Positions 11,675 through 23,280 of a DNA stretch of 64,000 nt are shown here, in pieces (positions within the stretch are counted from its first letter, which is position 1; each line of letters starts with the position of its first letter). Source of the stretch: Cylindrotheca closterium (Eukaryota > Bacillariophyta > Bacillariophyceae > Bacillariales > Bacillariaceae); the NCBI GenBank assembly GCA_933822405.4, contig CAKOGP040000557.1, forward strand, positions 372,955 to 436,954. Reading direction: 5' to 3'. The position numbers were made by a program, and so were the translations under genes. The notes under the pieces are model-generated. The model had not been told where the DNA came from. It searched no databases and saw only the letters and a program-made list of their open reading frames with translations.

Positions 11675-14260
11675 CTAGCAGTTGCCATTATCGACGGCGC
11701 AGTTCCGGGCAACGGCGTTAGTGATATCAGAGAAGCAGTTGTCACCTGTTGAAAGAAGAAACAATGCATTAGCGAGTACGACTCCGTGAGCAGATTTGTT
11801 TTGTTGTTGCAAATCAGACACTCACTCAAATCACATTCTCGAGAAAGCCGTGGGAGCGGTGGGACGTCGCCAGCTAGACTATTGTTAAAGAGATGCAAGA
11901 CCTCAAGCGATGTAAGATTTGCAATCTCCGCCGGAATCGTTCCAGTGAGGAAATTGGTGTCCAGCTCCAATTGTGTGAGAAAGGTTAGCAAACCAATTTC
12001 ACTTGGAATTTGTCCATCGAACATGTTCGAGAACGCCGTCATGAATTTTAGAGAAGTTAATTCTCCAATCTCAGATGGAATCGTGCCTTTGGTGGATAAA
12101 AACAGCCAGATTGTGAGTGTAAATTTGAAACACAATAGCATATGAAAAAGGCAGTGATTGTTTCTTACCTGTGAAAAAACATAAGTCGATTTCCAGCTGT
12201 TGCAGAAATCTCAGCTGTCCAATCCTTGTAGATATGCTTCCATCAAGTTCTGTATCGAAAATCTTCAATGACTGAAGAAATGTCAAACTCCAAAGCTGCT
12301 CTGGTACGTTGCCCCGAAGCCTGGTATTGGACACCTCGAAGGTTTTCAAGTTAGTTTCCCCAATTTCGTTTGGTATGGAACCACTCAAAGAGGATTCAAA
12401 AGCGAAAAATTCTTCAAGCTTGGTCAACTTTGCAATTTCGGTCGGTATCGTCCCGAACATACCTGTCCTGTCGAATTCGAAAGTGGTTAGTGCAGTGAGC
12501 AAACCCAACTCGGTAGGAATGGATCCCGAGAGATTTCGGTTTTCAAATGGTGCCACTTTGGCAAGACGCGAGAGTAACCCCAATTCTGTAGGCAAGGTTC
12601 CAATCAAGTTGTTGGCTACAATCGTGAGATCGAGAACTTGGTTATCCTGACAATCGTTAATGCCAAACCACCCCGTACATATAGACCTTGGCGAGAGCCA
12701 GTTTCGGTTCTCCGTCCATCGATCACCACCGGTCGCGTAGTAAAAGACAGCCATGGCATATCTCTCACGCCATTGATCTTCCGCATTGAATGCATTGGCA
12801 GCAGGCGCCCATGTATCGGTATTAACAAGCCAGTTGAATGCGTCGGTTTGCAGTGGACGGTGTTCAGAAAGTAGGGAGTTCAATAACCCTCTCCGCGACC
12901 CTGGAGAGGCTGGTGTCCCAGGTGTTGGCGTTGGATAGTCAGTCGGATTTGGTGTTGGCGCTTCGGTAGGTGAAAGGTTGTCGATCGTCGCAATCGATAC
13001 CCCTTTGAACTGAGTAGTCGACAGACCAAAGACGCCAACATTTGCAGCTTTATCCGAGCCAGCGACTTCGTAAAATATATTGACAATATCAAAGAAGGAT
13101 ACAAACTCGTCCTTTACATACAAGCCCATAAGGACCTGCACGCGTTTGCATGGTTGATCTGCACCACTGCTACAAGATTCGTCTGGTAGATAGACCAATG
13201 CTGAATCCGCATCGGCAATAGCATATCGGAGATCACTCTGCAAATCTCGATTGTTTTCTTCCTCCAATAGACGACGACGACGACATCCTGCCAGAGCAGG
13301 AACGAAATTGCTTTGCAGTCCTTGCTCAAACGGTGCCAGCCACAAGGTGGTGTCTTGATCTGCCACCAGACTGACATCAAATGAAACGCTGACAGAAGTT
13401 GTATTCAAGAATTCTTGATCGTTCAAAGGAACACCATTTGCAATCGCAAAGCATTCGGCATCACTGGGAGGTTCGAAAAAAAGAAATGGTGTTGGAGCAA
13501 CGGTTGGTGGAGGCGTGGGAGCTGGAGTGTTTGTAAACAAAGGTTCAGGTTCCTCAGAACCACCTTGTCCGACGAGATATCCAGCCACTCCTCCTCCTAT
13601 GCCTAAAAGTATGAGACAGAAGATGACGCCTGGGTATTTCTGATGGCATTTCTCATGTTCGTCGTCGTCGTCCTCATCCTCTGAATCATCATTCAGGTTT
13701 GCAGGTCTGACTTGTGCGGCTGGTACCGCGGCATTTCGGCTGGCAATCATGGCTTGCATTTGCGCTTCCAATTTTCGGACACGCTCATCCTCTTCGGCAG
13801 TGTCGTCAACCGCAATTGCCTGGACTTCGTATCTCGAAGGAGCCAAGGGTTCACTTCTAACAGGCGGAGCCAAGTTATTCGATATTTCATTATCGAAAGA
13901 ATCAGTAGTAGACACTCCTACACCTACACCTACACCTACACCTACACCTTGTTGTAGCTTCCGAGTTGTCTTGTCATCGCTTGCTGTAGACACGGATGCT
14001 CCAGGGATTTCAGTTCGCGAATTACGCTGTTGTTTTCGAGTGGTATAATCTTCACTAAAAGCGGAAGATTGAGCTCCTGGCTTGGCAGCCGGCTGATTGG
14101 AACGACTGCGACGAACAGCTTCCTTTGCCTCTCGGTCTCTTACCGCAGCAGCACCACGAGAAGCCGCTTCACTCGGAAGTATTCCAGGTACTGCAGGAGG
14201 TCTAGCTCTGTCCTTGGTTTCATTATCGCTGTTGGAAGAACCACTGCTTCCATCGCTCAT
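11675..14260 (-). CDS. LRR membrane protein B with long disordered N-terminus
   Basis: Three exons, 12169-14260, 11826-12086 and 11675-11745, both introns phase 1, give 807 residues. Residues 1-207 are disordered and contain two PGA-x-S motifs followed by TTRK and a (GV)n run coded by a hexanucleotide repeat at 13917-13949. A possible short coiled coil (VRKLEAQMQAM) follows. Residues 210-231 are the membrane segment. Beyond it lie a Pro/Thr linker, a roughly 170-residue Cys-containing domain also found in LRR-D, another PT-rich linker, the LRR N-cap (RYAMAVFYYATGGDRW, then CTGWFGINDC) and about nine LRRs. The C-cap has CDLSDNC and ends in Cys. Exon 2 is 261 nt and holds several LRRs. There is no kinase domain. 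It is probably a type II surface protein. Confidence 0.88.
13917..13949 (-). repeat. Coding hexanucleotide repeat (CCTACA)n in LRR-B
   Basis: About five hexamer units encode alternating Gly-Val in the N-terminal disordered region. Confidence 0.9.
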
Positions 14261-15749
14261 TTTGATTCAACTTTTAACTCTGTGATGGAAGAAGACTCGA
14301 TGTAAGTTCGATGAAGTTGCTTTTTTTATTTTACGAAGATGAAGTGGCTTTCGTTTGGACGGGTCAAAGTGATGAAAGATTGAATCCTGTCAAATACGGC
14401 GGTTTTTCTATTTAAACGAAATTGTCACAACAGACAAATTACTTAGGAGCTCAGCCATTTTTCCCGTTTTCTTTCGGTCTTGTTTGATGAATCATCATCA
14501 ACAATCAATCACGAACATCATAACACCTTGATAACAGTGAACAGCTACAGTACGTACTTGGCTGGTACCACTCTTTACTCTAAGGCCATTTATCATTTCT
14601 TGAAAAACTTGCTGCTACTATATAAACTACAAATACAGCAGCACTAGTACCTTTTCATATCTCCACCCTATGGGTGGGTGCCTATGGGTATCGACTCCTG
14701 GTACACACGACTCACACGTCCAACCACCAGGCACACCACCTACCCTGTTTTTAATTGTACCGGTACATAGCTTATCAAGCGATTATGATGATTTATATTG
14801 AATCCGATTTTATCACAACTTGACCTTTCCCAAGGAAGAGCATGAACACTGCACCTCTTCCAGAACCTGTAGTCCTCCCATTAGAAACGCGTATTTTTCA
14901 ATGACTTTCCTAGATCCACAGGTAAATCAGGTCAACGCGAAGCAATGTGCAAAGGCTCCTTCTCCGATGTTATGAACAATTTCTTCAAACGTTACTCCTT
15001 ATAAGAAAGTGCACCATTTGAAGATCTCGTCAGTAAGGACACAAACGGATCCATCAGCCTTACATTTATAGGAACTTGATCGGTTTCAGCTTGAAGCGCA
15101 GATATTGACACGTCACCGTCATCTTCGCATTCGGATGATTCGGAATCAATCGAATTCACCAGCACAAGCTGAGATAGCCTTGTTGGTTTTAGCTACACAT
15201 ATCCTTTTTTGTGTTTGGTGTAAGAGTCCTGCAGTCGTAGTTTGTATTCTCCTTCTTTTTGTAAGGATGTTTGGCGACTTGGTGTGGTTTTGGCACATCG
15301 ATTTGAATTCCGGCGGTCCTGTTGTCGGACCACGGCAATAAAAGCCCACAAGTCTTACACCTATGATTTGACTCGACACAATCGCAATTGAAGACCTTTT
15401 TCTGCTTCGTTGTTGGTGAAGGAGTCGCAACAATCGTAACAATATCCTTCCTCTTCCTTCTCGTGCTCACCATCGTCAACGATGATGGCCAATGACAAAT
15501 TTCATAATTTCGAGGTAATACTCTAAAAATAACCATTTTGGATCTGTATGGTGCTATTTTTTAAAATCTGCCGATTTTCTATTGGGGAAATGTTAGTTTT
15601 AGGTGGAGTTGGGTCTTTTAAAAAAAAATGTGTGTTGTTTTTAGCTTTCTCAGTTTTGAAACTGCGTCTTTTTTAAAAAATAAAATAAAATTGTGTGTCA
15701 CAGTTCCGACTTTTCGCGCTACTGCCGACCGACTGACTGACTTTAGTAC
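14261..15749. other. Long intergenic region
   Basis: Almost 1.5 kb between LRR-B and the CRAL-TRIO gene. It is AT-rich near 15540-15700 with poly-A/T runs, and has TACCGGTA at 14758-14765. Apart from a weak open frame listed separately, I see no gene. Confidence 0.45.
15189..15536 (-). CDS. Doubtful small Cys-containing open frame
   Basis: A 115-codon frame (ATG at 15536; alternative ATG at 15473) contains CDC and CKTC clusters that could bind zinc, in a Lys/Arg-rich context. No family is recognised and no homologue is known to me. It may be a chance frame in the intergenic region. Confidence 0.2.
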   Translation of the reverse strand: MVIFRVLPRNYEICHWPSSLTMVSTRRKRKDIVTIVATPSPTTKQKKVFNCDCVESNHRCKTCGLLLPWSDNRTAGIQIDVPKPHQVAKHPYKKKENTNYDCRTLTPNTKKDMCS

Positions 15750-17383
15750 TTATGTAGTCGCTAATTTTGACCTTTTCTTTCGCAGCTCTCGAAAGAACTG
15801 AGCAATCTTTGTCTCTGCATGTTCACTGTCGCTCTCCACCCATTCGTCAGATCCCGCTTTCTGAAGAAATCGAACACCACTGTTCCGAAGCATTTGGGTG
15901 AGTTTGATTGCAATATCTCGTCTGTTCTGTCGTGGAGTACTTTCATATTCGCCTCGATGCTGCTGTAAGAACTCTCGAAAACGGACATTGCCAGGATGCA
16001 ACTGTAGCCGATACCCTTTTCCAAACAAAACATCCATCTCGGTTGGTTTGACTAACTTTGACACACGATTCGTTTGGGCAGTATTCTGCCAAGGTTCCGC
16101 CACTAAAGCCTCTTTTGCATCATTTTCATTCTTCTCATAGTGCCTATGCTGGTGGTTTAAACGTTCACTTCCTATCTCCATGTCTTGAGACCAGCCCTGA
16201 GCGGCCTCGGAGTGGTGGAAGCGAATGCTTTGATTGGTCTCTCTGAGATGCCTGTCGAACCAGACGTTCAAAATGTCATTACGAATGCTCCCTTGTTCTC
16301 CAAACGGTATAGTGGACAAGGGGATACCAAAGCTTTGGAGCTGGTACCGAAGCTCCATGATGGACCCATAATGTATTCGACTTCTCGCACGCCCATCTTG
16401 GGGCGTTCCCTTAAGAAATAGACTAACAAGAACGTTGTTCAACGCAAGATGATGTGATTTGGCCTGTACACAGTAGTGGATTCCAGAGAATCGAACTGGT
16501 TCAGAGTCATAGGTTGTTTGGATTTCTTTGAAGAAGCTGAATCCAGGCAGCGTAAAGGTTTCCTCGGGTAGTGTACTATCGTTGTAGACTACCACGATTC
16601 CCTTCCTTTGTACATCCGGGAGGGATGACATAATATTGTACATAATGTAGTGGCCGATGCGAATCTAAATAATGAAGAATTGGTCGTTGAGCAACCATGC
16701 ATGTCACTGTTTCGAAATCGAAAGAAGAGTGGAGTACTTACCAGGTTGTCAGCTCTACATCGACTAAGCATTTTGCCGAAGAAATGTAGGATGAGTCTCC
16801 CATTTTGATCTCTCCCATCTTGGATGTGGTATAGTCCCGATAGCATCAGCTGCTTGTCCTCCTCACTCAGATCATCCAATGTTATATCACGAGCAACCTT
16901 GTCATGACCGAAGAATTTCGCTTTGCACTCGAGAAGGAGCATCATCTTCCGAACTGCTTCACGAACATTGTACAGCTTGGCTCTCAAGAACCTCAGACGA
17001 AACGTAGGATCCTCCACGTATGCTCTGTTCTGATTGAAGGCCATCTCATATATTGGATTTCGTTCCTTCTTTACTGCCTCTTGAAACTCCGCAAGCGATT
17101 TCTGAATCATTTCAGGCGTCTCTTGGATTTCTTCTCCTACACAGTGTAGGTCATCCATTGCCTTCGACCGCTCTTCCACCGACAATTGACTCATCTCTGA
17201 AGCGAGAAGCTCTTCGGTTTGTTTCATTGCAGGCTTGATGGTGATGTAATCGTTATTAGTATTCTTCCTCGGCATTTGGAAGTGATGTGGAGTGTTCTTG
17301 TCTTTTGGTGCTTGATCATCGTTGTTGAAGCATGGTAGACATGCTTGTTTTGCGAAAGGACTGTTGGGGAGCGAGGATGCCAT
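15750..17383 (-). CDS. CRAL-TRIO-like protein with C-terminal DUF6824
   Basis: Two exons, 16742-17383 and 15750-16664, are joined by a phase 0 intron (77 nt) and give 518 residues. The middle of the protein carries a CRAL-TRIO N-terminal helix pattern (LRFLRAKLYNVREAV) and a lipid-binding-fold core with HYIMYNIMSSLP and IVVVYN. The last 100 residues match DUF6824, with the signature PTEMDVLFGKG, then HPGNVRFREF and the closing FLQKAGSDEW segment. DUF6824 is common in diatoms and has no established function. CRAL-TRIO domains bind small hydrophobic molecules such as phosphoinositides or tocopherol. Joining the exons restores the CRAL-TRIO core, which supports the splice choice. Confidence 0.82.
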
Positions 17384-17446
17384 TGCCCTTCGATGAGGAT
17401 AGAGTCGTAGTCGTAAAGATGAATTTTATGCCGTTGGGTATTATTT

Positions 17447-17757
17447 GTGAGAGGAGCCACAAAACGGGCTATTAGCAAAGTGTACGTGTAAATGGCGTAT
17501 GGTGACTTTGGACTAAGGAAGACTTTCAGGAGCATTTTTAGAGTTATGTCTGTACGAGCGCTCATGGGCCGATGCTTCGGTTTACTAATTACTGGAATTT
17601 CACTTGGTGAGAGGAGCCACGAAACGGGCAGTTGAATTTAGGGGAGCCTTTTTTGGTTGTGAGCTTGGACTAAGGAAGACTCAGGAACATTTCGAGTCCT
17701 GTATGTCCGTGACACTCATTCGCCAAGGCTTCGGTTTACTTACGGGACTTTCACTTT
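17447..17757. repeat. Imperfect ~160-bp tandem duplication in the CRAL-TRIO upstream region
   Basis: The unit starting GTGAGAGGAGCCAC at 17447 recurs at 17607. Shared blocks appear in the same order: an ACGGGC box, TTGGACTAAGGAAGACT, GCTTCGGTTTACT, and TTTCACTT at the end. Indels separate the blocks. Confidence 0.8.
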
Positions 17758-18385
17758 GAATCTGACAATTCCATCAAATCGGGGTTTCCCGTCACCATCC
17801 TTCTTTAGGTTTACAGCGTTGGCATATTATTCTCTGGTATCCTGCAACGCCCATGGGCTGGATCGGCAGTGTTCGAAACGCTAGCACTGACATATTGAAT
17901 GGTCGAAGAACGTGACTTCTCAATGAGCGGGGAACGCTTTTACAATCGTTCATGATCAGTCGAGGCTCAGCCAATATACTGTAGCTAGTTGGACGAATCA
18001 ACTTCTAACTACAGTAGGTTGGCGATGTTGCCACCGGTACTCGTTCGGAGGCGCAGGAACTTCATTAGGCACTATTCTATCCGAGATAGCCTACTGGCGC
18101 CTTCCTCTTGGTGTTCATATCTTGGTTCTGTCTTCGTGGTGGAGTCAAGTTGAAGTAGCTAGCGGGTTGAGCTGGTGCTGTGAAACGGGATTTCTGAGAC
18201 CTGCTCGACCACAGCAGGGTACCATCCGTGACTAGAGAAAGGCGACGGGGCCCAACAGGAGGTGGGTGATGGAGGGGGGGTGATCTGTTGATATTCGATG
18301 AGTTGAAATAGACTGTACTGTCATATGCCGTTGTCTCGCTGATGCAATCTTGGCTGATGTATGTTGAGGGTCAAAGAATGACTGG

Positions 18386-18405
18386 CGAAGGCCGTACGGC
18401 CTTCG
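18386..18405. other. 20-bp perfect palindrome
   Basis: The sequence reads the same on both strands from 18386 to 18405, centred on CCGTACGG. It lies about 260 bases downstream of the thioredoxin stop codon. Its role is unknown. Confidence 0.85.
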
Positions 18406-18663
18406 GCCATAAAATTATGATAGCTAATGTTTGATCTAAGGTCATCGTGTTTTCTTGAAATCCAAAAGCAGCGCAAACATCCCTCATCAACCCAACCTCC
18501 CCAAAGACAGCTGCCATATTTTTCCGACTTTCATGGTATGGATAAAGTCTATGCTGCTCATACCATAATTTGGCAAGTGTGTGACTTCCAGCATCCAATC
18601 AAGATAGTAGATACAAACAATCAGGCCAACTCTGTCATGCTGTTTTTTAAATCTTCACTTTTT

Positions 18664-19270
18664 TCATTCTTGTTCGGCTTCTTCCTTGGGCACTAACAGT
18701 TTGACCCAATCGTACAATGTCGCTTCTGCCAATTTGCCTCCCACAACTTCTGCTTGCACTTCCCCCCTTTTAATAAACAAAAAGGTCGGCCATCCCGTGA
18801 CCCCATACTTGCTCACGGCATCTGTATTCTCGTCGACATCCACCTTGAGAAAGACGACCTTGTCTGAGAATTCTTCACTCTCACTTAATTCTTCATAGAG
18901 TGGAGCTACCTTTTTGCAAGGTGGACAGTCCTTGGAAGTGAAATCAATCACTACCAACTTTTTCGTGTTTTCCTCGAGAATGGTATCAATTTGTTCCAAC
19001 GTGGCGGCCTGTAGTGACAAGAGAAAGCAAGCAACATTTGGTTGGTGATTAGCATCTATCCATTTCACAGAGTGTTGACAATCTCAAAGATCGACACTGC
19101 TTTCGTACCTGAATGATATCCCCACCTCGAATGGACAACAACACTGACGACGGTTGCAAACCAAACTGAAGCTGGTTGTTGGTACTCTGGTGGTGTACAT
19201 TACGCCAAGCATCAGCCACGGAAATGGTGCAATATATGATCACAATAGCATGGAATAGGGATCGCATCAT
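18664..19270 (-). CDS. Secretory or plastid-targeted thioredoxin-like protein (CPPC active site)
   Basis: Two exons, 19109-19270 and 18664-19008, with a phase 0 intron, give 168 residues. Exon 1 is a signal peptide (MMRSLFHAIVIIYCTIS, cleavage likely at ADA|W) plus a short region containing SIRGGD. Exon 2 is a full thioredoxin fold. It has VIDFTSKDCPPCKK, where the usual WCGPC is replaced by DCPPC, then KVDVDEN, and the cis-Pro loop GWPTF. Tryptophan at the cleavage position is tolerated in diatom plastid preproteins, so the plastid is possible, but the ER is not excluded. Without splicing, exon 2 would lack a targeting sequence. Confidence 0.85.
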
Positions 19271-19519
19271 TCAATGAATGGTAATAAGTCGCAATTTGAA
19301 ACTGTATTCTTCATTCAATAATCATCAGATTGAAGTGGAAGATTACGAGTACTGTGACATGGTCCATCGTTCGTCATTCAACCCGCAAAATTCGCGCCAT
19401 CTTCGGGGTGTGTTTGACTCAACCGAATGATCCAAAACTCTTTTGAAAACCCACTCGAATTTTCCACTCGATCATAATCATCATTACAGCCTTGTTGTTC
19501 GTCTTTCAACCACGCAACG

Positions 19520-19773
19520 ATGGCATCGTCATCATCATCCCAAGGGACACCAACCAATTCCCACCAGTTGCTACTGAGCAAATTGACACCAGACTACGAG
19601 GGAAATCAAACGTGTCATCAATGTTTGCGCAGCAAGGTCACTCCGTCGGCAATGGTCGTGGCCGTTCTTCAAGACAATCCTTCTCAATGGTCCGCCCAAG
19701 TTTTGATGGAAGCGCACCAGTTACTATTGACAGATTACATTCCGCTTGCAGCCAAAAATAATAAGGAGTTTCC

Positions 19774-19811
<38 letters not shown>

Positions 19812-22622
19812 CGATGCAAGCCTTTGGCAAATGGGGAACGGCCATTTATTTCATGCAATTCTTACTGGCAGGAAAGGATTTATTGCCATCGAATCAAGTC
19901 TTACAAATAGCGACACAGTTGATTCAGACCATGGCAACGGAACTGGCCAGTATTCCTTTGCCCTCCACTCCACAGCAGTCACGACCATCCAGTCAGAACA
20001 GCAAAAATAGTAGCACAACAGAAGGGAGCAATGAGGAAGAGGAAGCAAATTTACTCCAACAAGACGCCACCCAGTCCTTGGATCGGCGTTTGGTTGCCTG
20101 CTATTATTTTCAATCTCTATTGAGGCTCAATCCATTCGCCCAGTCTCAAATTGGATTGGTGGCCCCACTTTGGAAGGGAATTTGCAACGTCCACAAGGCC
20201 TGTCCTATTGGTATGGAGGCGTCACTTTTAGAACAAGCGATCCAACAAGTCTTGAAAATGCTCAAGGAGGGTTGTCCGCGACTGATGAACACTTTGATTA
20301 TAATTGTTGGTTCTAACAACAGCAACAACAACAATACTGCCAATGTCAACTTGGTGGCAAGTTTTGTCATGCAAGGCAAACTCATCTCGTTCTTGGCATT
20401 GCGGCTTGCCAATCTCATGGGAACCACAGCTTGTGGTGCCGGCGGTATTGCCAAAAAGACGAGATCGAAAGCCTACAAGCAGTTGCTGTTGTTGCAAGGC
20501 ATGTATTTTGCGACGCAAGGTCAAGCAACATTGCCAGCACCCATTCAAAAAACCTGCTTCGAAATCACCACCAAAACAACCAAGGCCTTGGTGGAAGTGA
20601 TTGTGGACTCAAAAGACGATTGCATCCATAGACCAGCACTTGACGCTTTGATTCCAATTGCCATGGCCACACCAAAGGATGAAAATGATGCACACGCCAA
20701 ACTAGCCTACAAGAGTCTTCACTTGGCTAAGGTGCAACTCGTACTTGCGATACTGGAAAGATTCTCCACCAAGAATGCAGAGTGCTTGCTACAGAACATG
20801 GACACACTCCTCGTTCTTTGCGAGTCGCTATATGCCATTTTTCTTCCACAATGCTACGGTTCGCTCTTGGAGTCATCATGGTGGAAAGACTGCAAGATCG
20901 CAAAAACAGTCTTGGGGGTTTGTCTCAAGCCCATGGCGAACGTGTTGGTGCGGATGGACAGTGCCTTGTCTTCTTCTTCGACTTCCAACAGCAAGAAAAC
21001 CCAGTTGCATCGACTACTCATTCGTTGGCTAGCTCCCTACCGATCCACCGAGTTACATCCACTCTCACAACAAGTCATTTTGACAGTGTAACACCTATTT
21101 CTAATGACAAGCCCAAATCCTAGTTCATTGGTGTCCTTGATGGTCAAGTTGCTCTTTGATCCGCGCACCAAAACGGGGCTCCGAGATAACTTGTCGGCAC
21201 TCTTTGTGACCATTCTAGCAACTTCAAACAACAGCAATGCTCCATTGAAAGAGATTGTACATTCACTAATTGAGACAGAAGTACAGGGGAGGATTCCCAA
21301 GGGAGATTCCAAAAAGCGGCCGAGAAATGAGATGAATTTGTCGTACAAGCACTACAGCTTTGCAGATCTCAAGGCCATTGCGTCCGTCCTGGTCCACATT
21401 TCAATATCGTCACAAGACTGCTTGATGGAGGCCATGCAACAACTAGTCCAACAGCTACAGTGTGGAAAGGAAAATCCAAAGTCGATTCCCAGAATCGCCA
21501 AAGTCGAATGGTCCTGCATGGTCCTGGCATTGATGCGAGGAACGCTCTTGGGGGACGCCGACAAATTCCAATCCAAAATGGGCATGAGTTTGTTCGAGTT
21601 TCAACGGCGGATCATCTTGGTCGCGACAATGACGAAGCAAAGTACTACACAAGGAAACAAACATCGAGCCATAATCAAGCACTGCATGCTTTGTTCGGCG
21701 GTGATACGGTTCTCCACACATGTGTGCAATGGACTGTATCAAAATCGAGAAGGAGCGGCCCGACTGGTTCCAATCCAAGACCTTTGTCGATTGCTGAAGC
21801 ATTGCACTAGCACTGCATTTCTTTCAAATTATTTCTCATCGTTCGATCCATCGCAACAGTGTCAATCATTGGTTCTCTTTGATGCGATCCGTTTGCTAGA
21901 AGCTATTGGGTTTGCCATACCACCAGGGTGTCCAACAACAGTTCTTGATGTAAGTCCACAACTTTTGTATCACTTGATTTGTGCAAAGACGGATATACTG
22001 ACGTAGTTTTTGCTTGCCAACAACAGACTGTGACGGAAATCTTTGTGCGATTGCTTTCGCAAAACAATTGGGCCATTGTATCACACACGATTGGTTCTCT
22101 AGTATGCTTTGGACAACGGTTGGACAAGGCACATCAACAAATCTTGCCATCGTGTCTCCCAGCAGCACGACAATCACTATTCCGGAGACGGATGCTGTCT
22201 AATCGAGGCCAAATACACTACAGACAGGTACGTGGAATCTTGACATGACAATGTCTTATATTAACAATTGGTCCTATGCTTCACTAAACATCATAACTTA
22301 GTATGGCAATAATGATTTGGTTTCTTTGAACATCGGACGAACACTCTTGAGTGGGCACTGTGAGAAGAGGGAGATCGGGAAAAGCATCTTCCCAGCGACT
22401 TCTAGAATGGACATTGCACAAGGATCCTACTTTCTCAAAATGTCTACTCAAGAAGGACGCCATGCGTGGGTTATCTTTGAACCTGGGCCAGAATCCATCC
22501 AAGACATCAAATATATGAATGGCTTGGAGGAGGAGGACGATGCGCCTGAGGATATTCAAAAGCTGAAACGAGCATTGGTAGTAGAAAATGGGGGTTTGAA
22601 GTGTTTGCTTCAATCCCTTTAG
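19520..22622 (+). CDS. Unrecognised large helical (HEAT-like) protein, multi-exon
   Basis: Exons read as 19520 to about 21086, about 21123-21949, 22027-22227 and 22302-22622, roughly 970 residues. The last two introns (77 and 74 nt) have good GT-AG signals and are phase 0. The first junction is ambiguous. A 36-nt intron (donor 21087, acceptor ending 21122) keeps the frame; a 64-nt alternative starting at 21085 and ending after AAG at 21148 also keeps it. The protein is rich in Leu/Ala helices, suggesting an armadillo/HEAT solenoid. It has a Thr run coded by a CAA repeat and an Asn-rich patch, and ends with a more globular segment (GRTLLSGHCEKREIGKS). I do not recognise the family. Confidence 0.6.
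19773..19812 (+). repeat. (CAA/ACA)n coding trinucleotide repeat
   Basis: About 13 units encode a poly-threonine run near residue 90 of the helical protein. Confidence 0.95.
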
Positions 22623-23280
22623 TTGACAAGTTGAAACTCTTCAGCCTTATTTTCACTTGCTAGTCCTATCTACCGGTTCGATTGGAAAACATGGATAGAT
22701 ATTACATTGTACTTCTGTAGAAGGATCGGATATATTCAACTGGCTCAGGTTGAAGACTAATGGTGTTCCAAGAACCTCATTGAGTTGCTTGGAGGTTGGA
22801 GTATGGCATCGCTCATTTGCCATGCCACCCTCTTCTGTTATGTTGTCCTCGCCCTAGCAATAGTCTACCTTCTGCAGCTGGCAGCTAAAACCGAATCCAT
22901 TGACGACTAGGCCAATCTCAACCAAGATGATGATCAGTTCCCGAATCCCTTTTCGTTGGAGTCCTGGCAATGAAACGCAAGGATTTTGGCGAGCTTGAGA
23001 AGCAAGTAAGAGGAAGAAAAGCTGTCGTTATTTTGTTGCAAGAAGTTTGTAGAACGATACAAACCCAGCTGACGCATGCGCAATGTTGGTGCAATACGAA
23101 CCAGCCCCGTCAATTTTGGCAGGACGATATCCATACGAACAAGCCCCGTCAATTTTGGCAGGACGATATCCGCGCAACCATTGGATCCAGTAGCAAGTAG
23201 TTTCAGCGGGGGCATGGCATCAACGTCAGGAACTATCTTCAATGACACGGCCACTCCATTCTGATCGCAGACTCTGAAAA
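22623..23280. other. Intergenic region with a 39-bp tandem duplication
   Basis: This is the convergent 3' flank of the helical protein (+) and LRR-C (-). It contains the duplication listed separately. A minus-strand open frame at 22934-23254 translates the duplication but shows no family. Confidence 0.45.
23096..23173. repeat. 39-bp tandem duplication
   Basis: Two nearly identical copies begin ACGAAC at 23096 and 23135; both contain CCCCGTCAATTTTGGC. Confidence 0.93.

Larger units (their letters stand above)
17384..18663. other. Intergenic region with imperfect tandem duplication
   Basis: About 1.3 kb upstream of the CRAL-TRIO gene and downstream of the thioredoxin gene. It holds the 160-bp duplication and the palindrome described separately, and a G-rich stretch near 18240-18285. 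No gene is supported. Confidence 0.45.

Noticed and set aside
18386..18405. Bacterial-style terminator hairpin
   Set aside because: No T-run follows, and the window is eukaryotic nuclear DNA.
22934..23254. Minus-strand frame over the 39-bp duplication
   Set aside because: The repeated DIVLPKLTGLVR segment is only the translated duplication; no other coding evidence.
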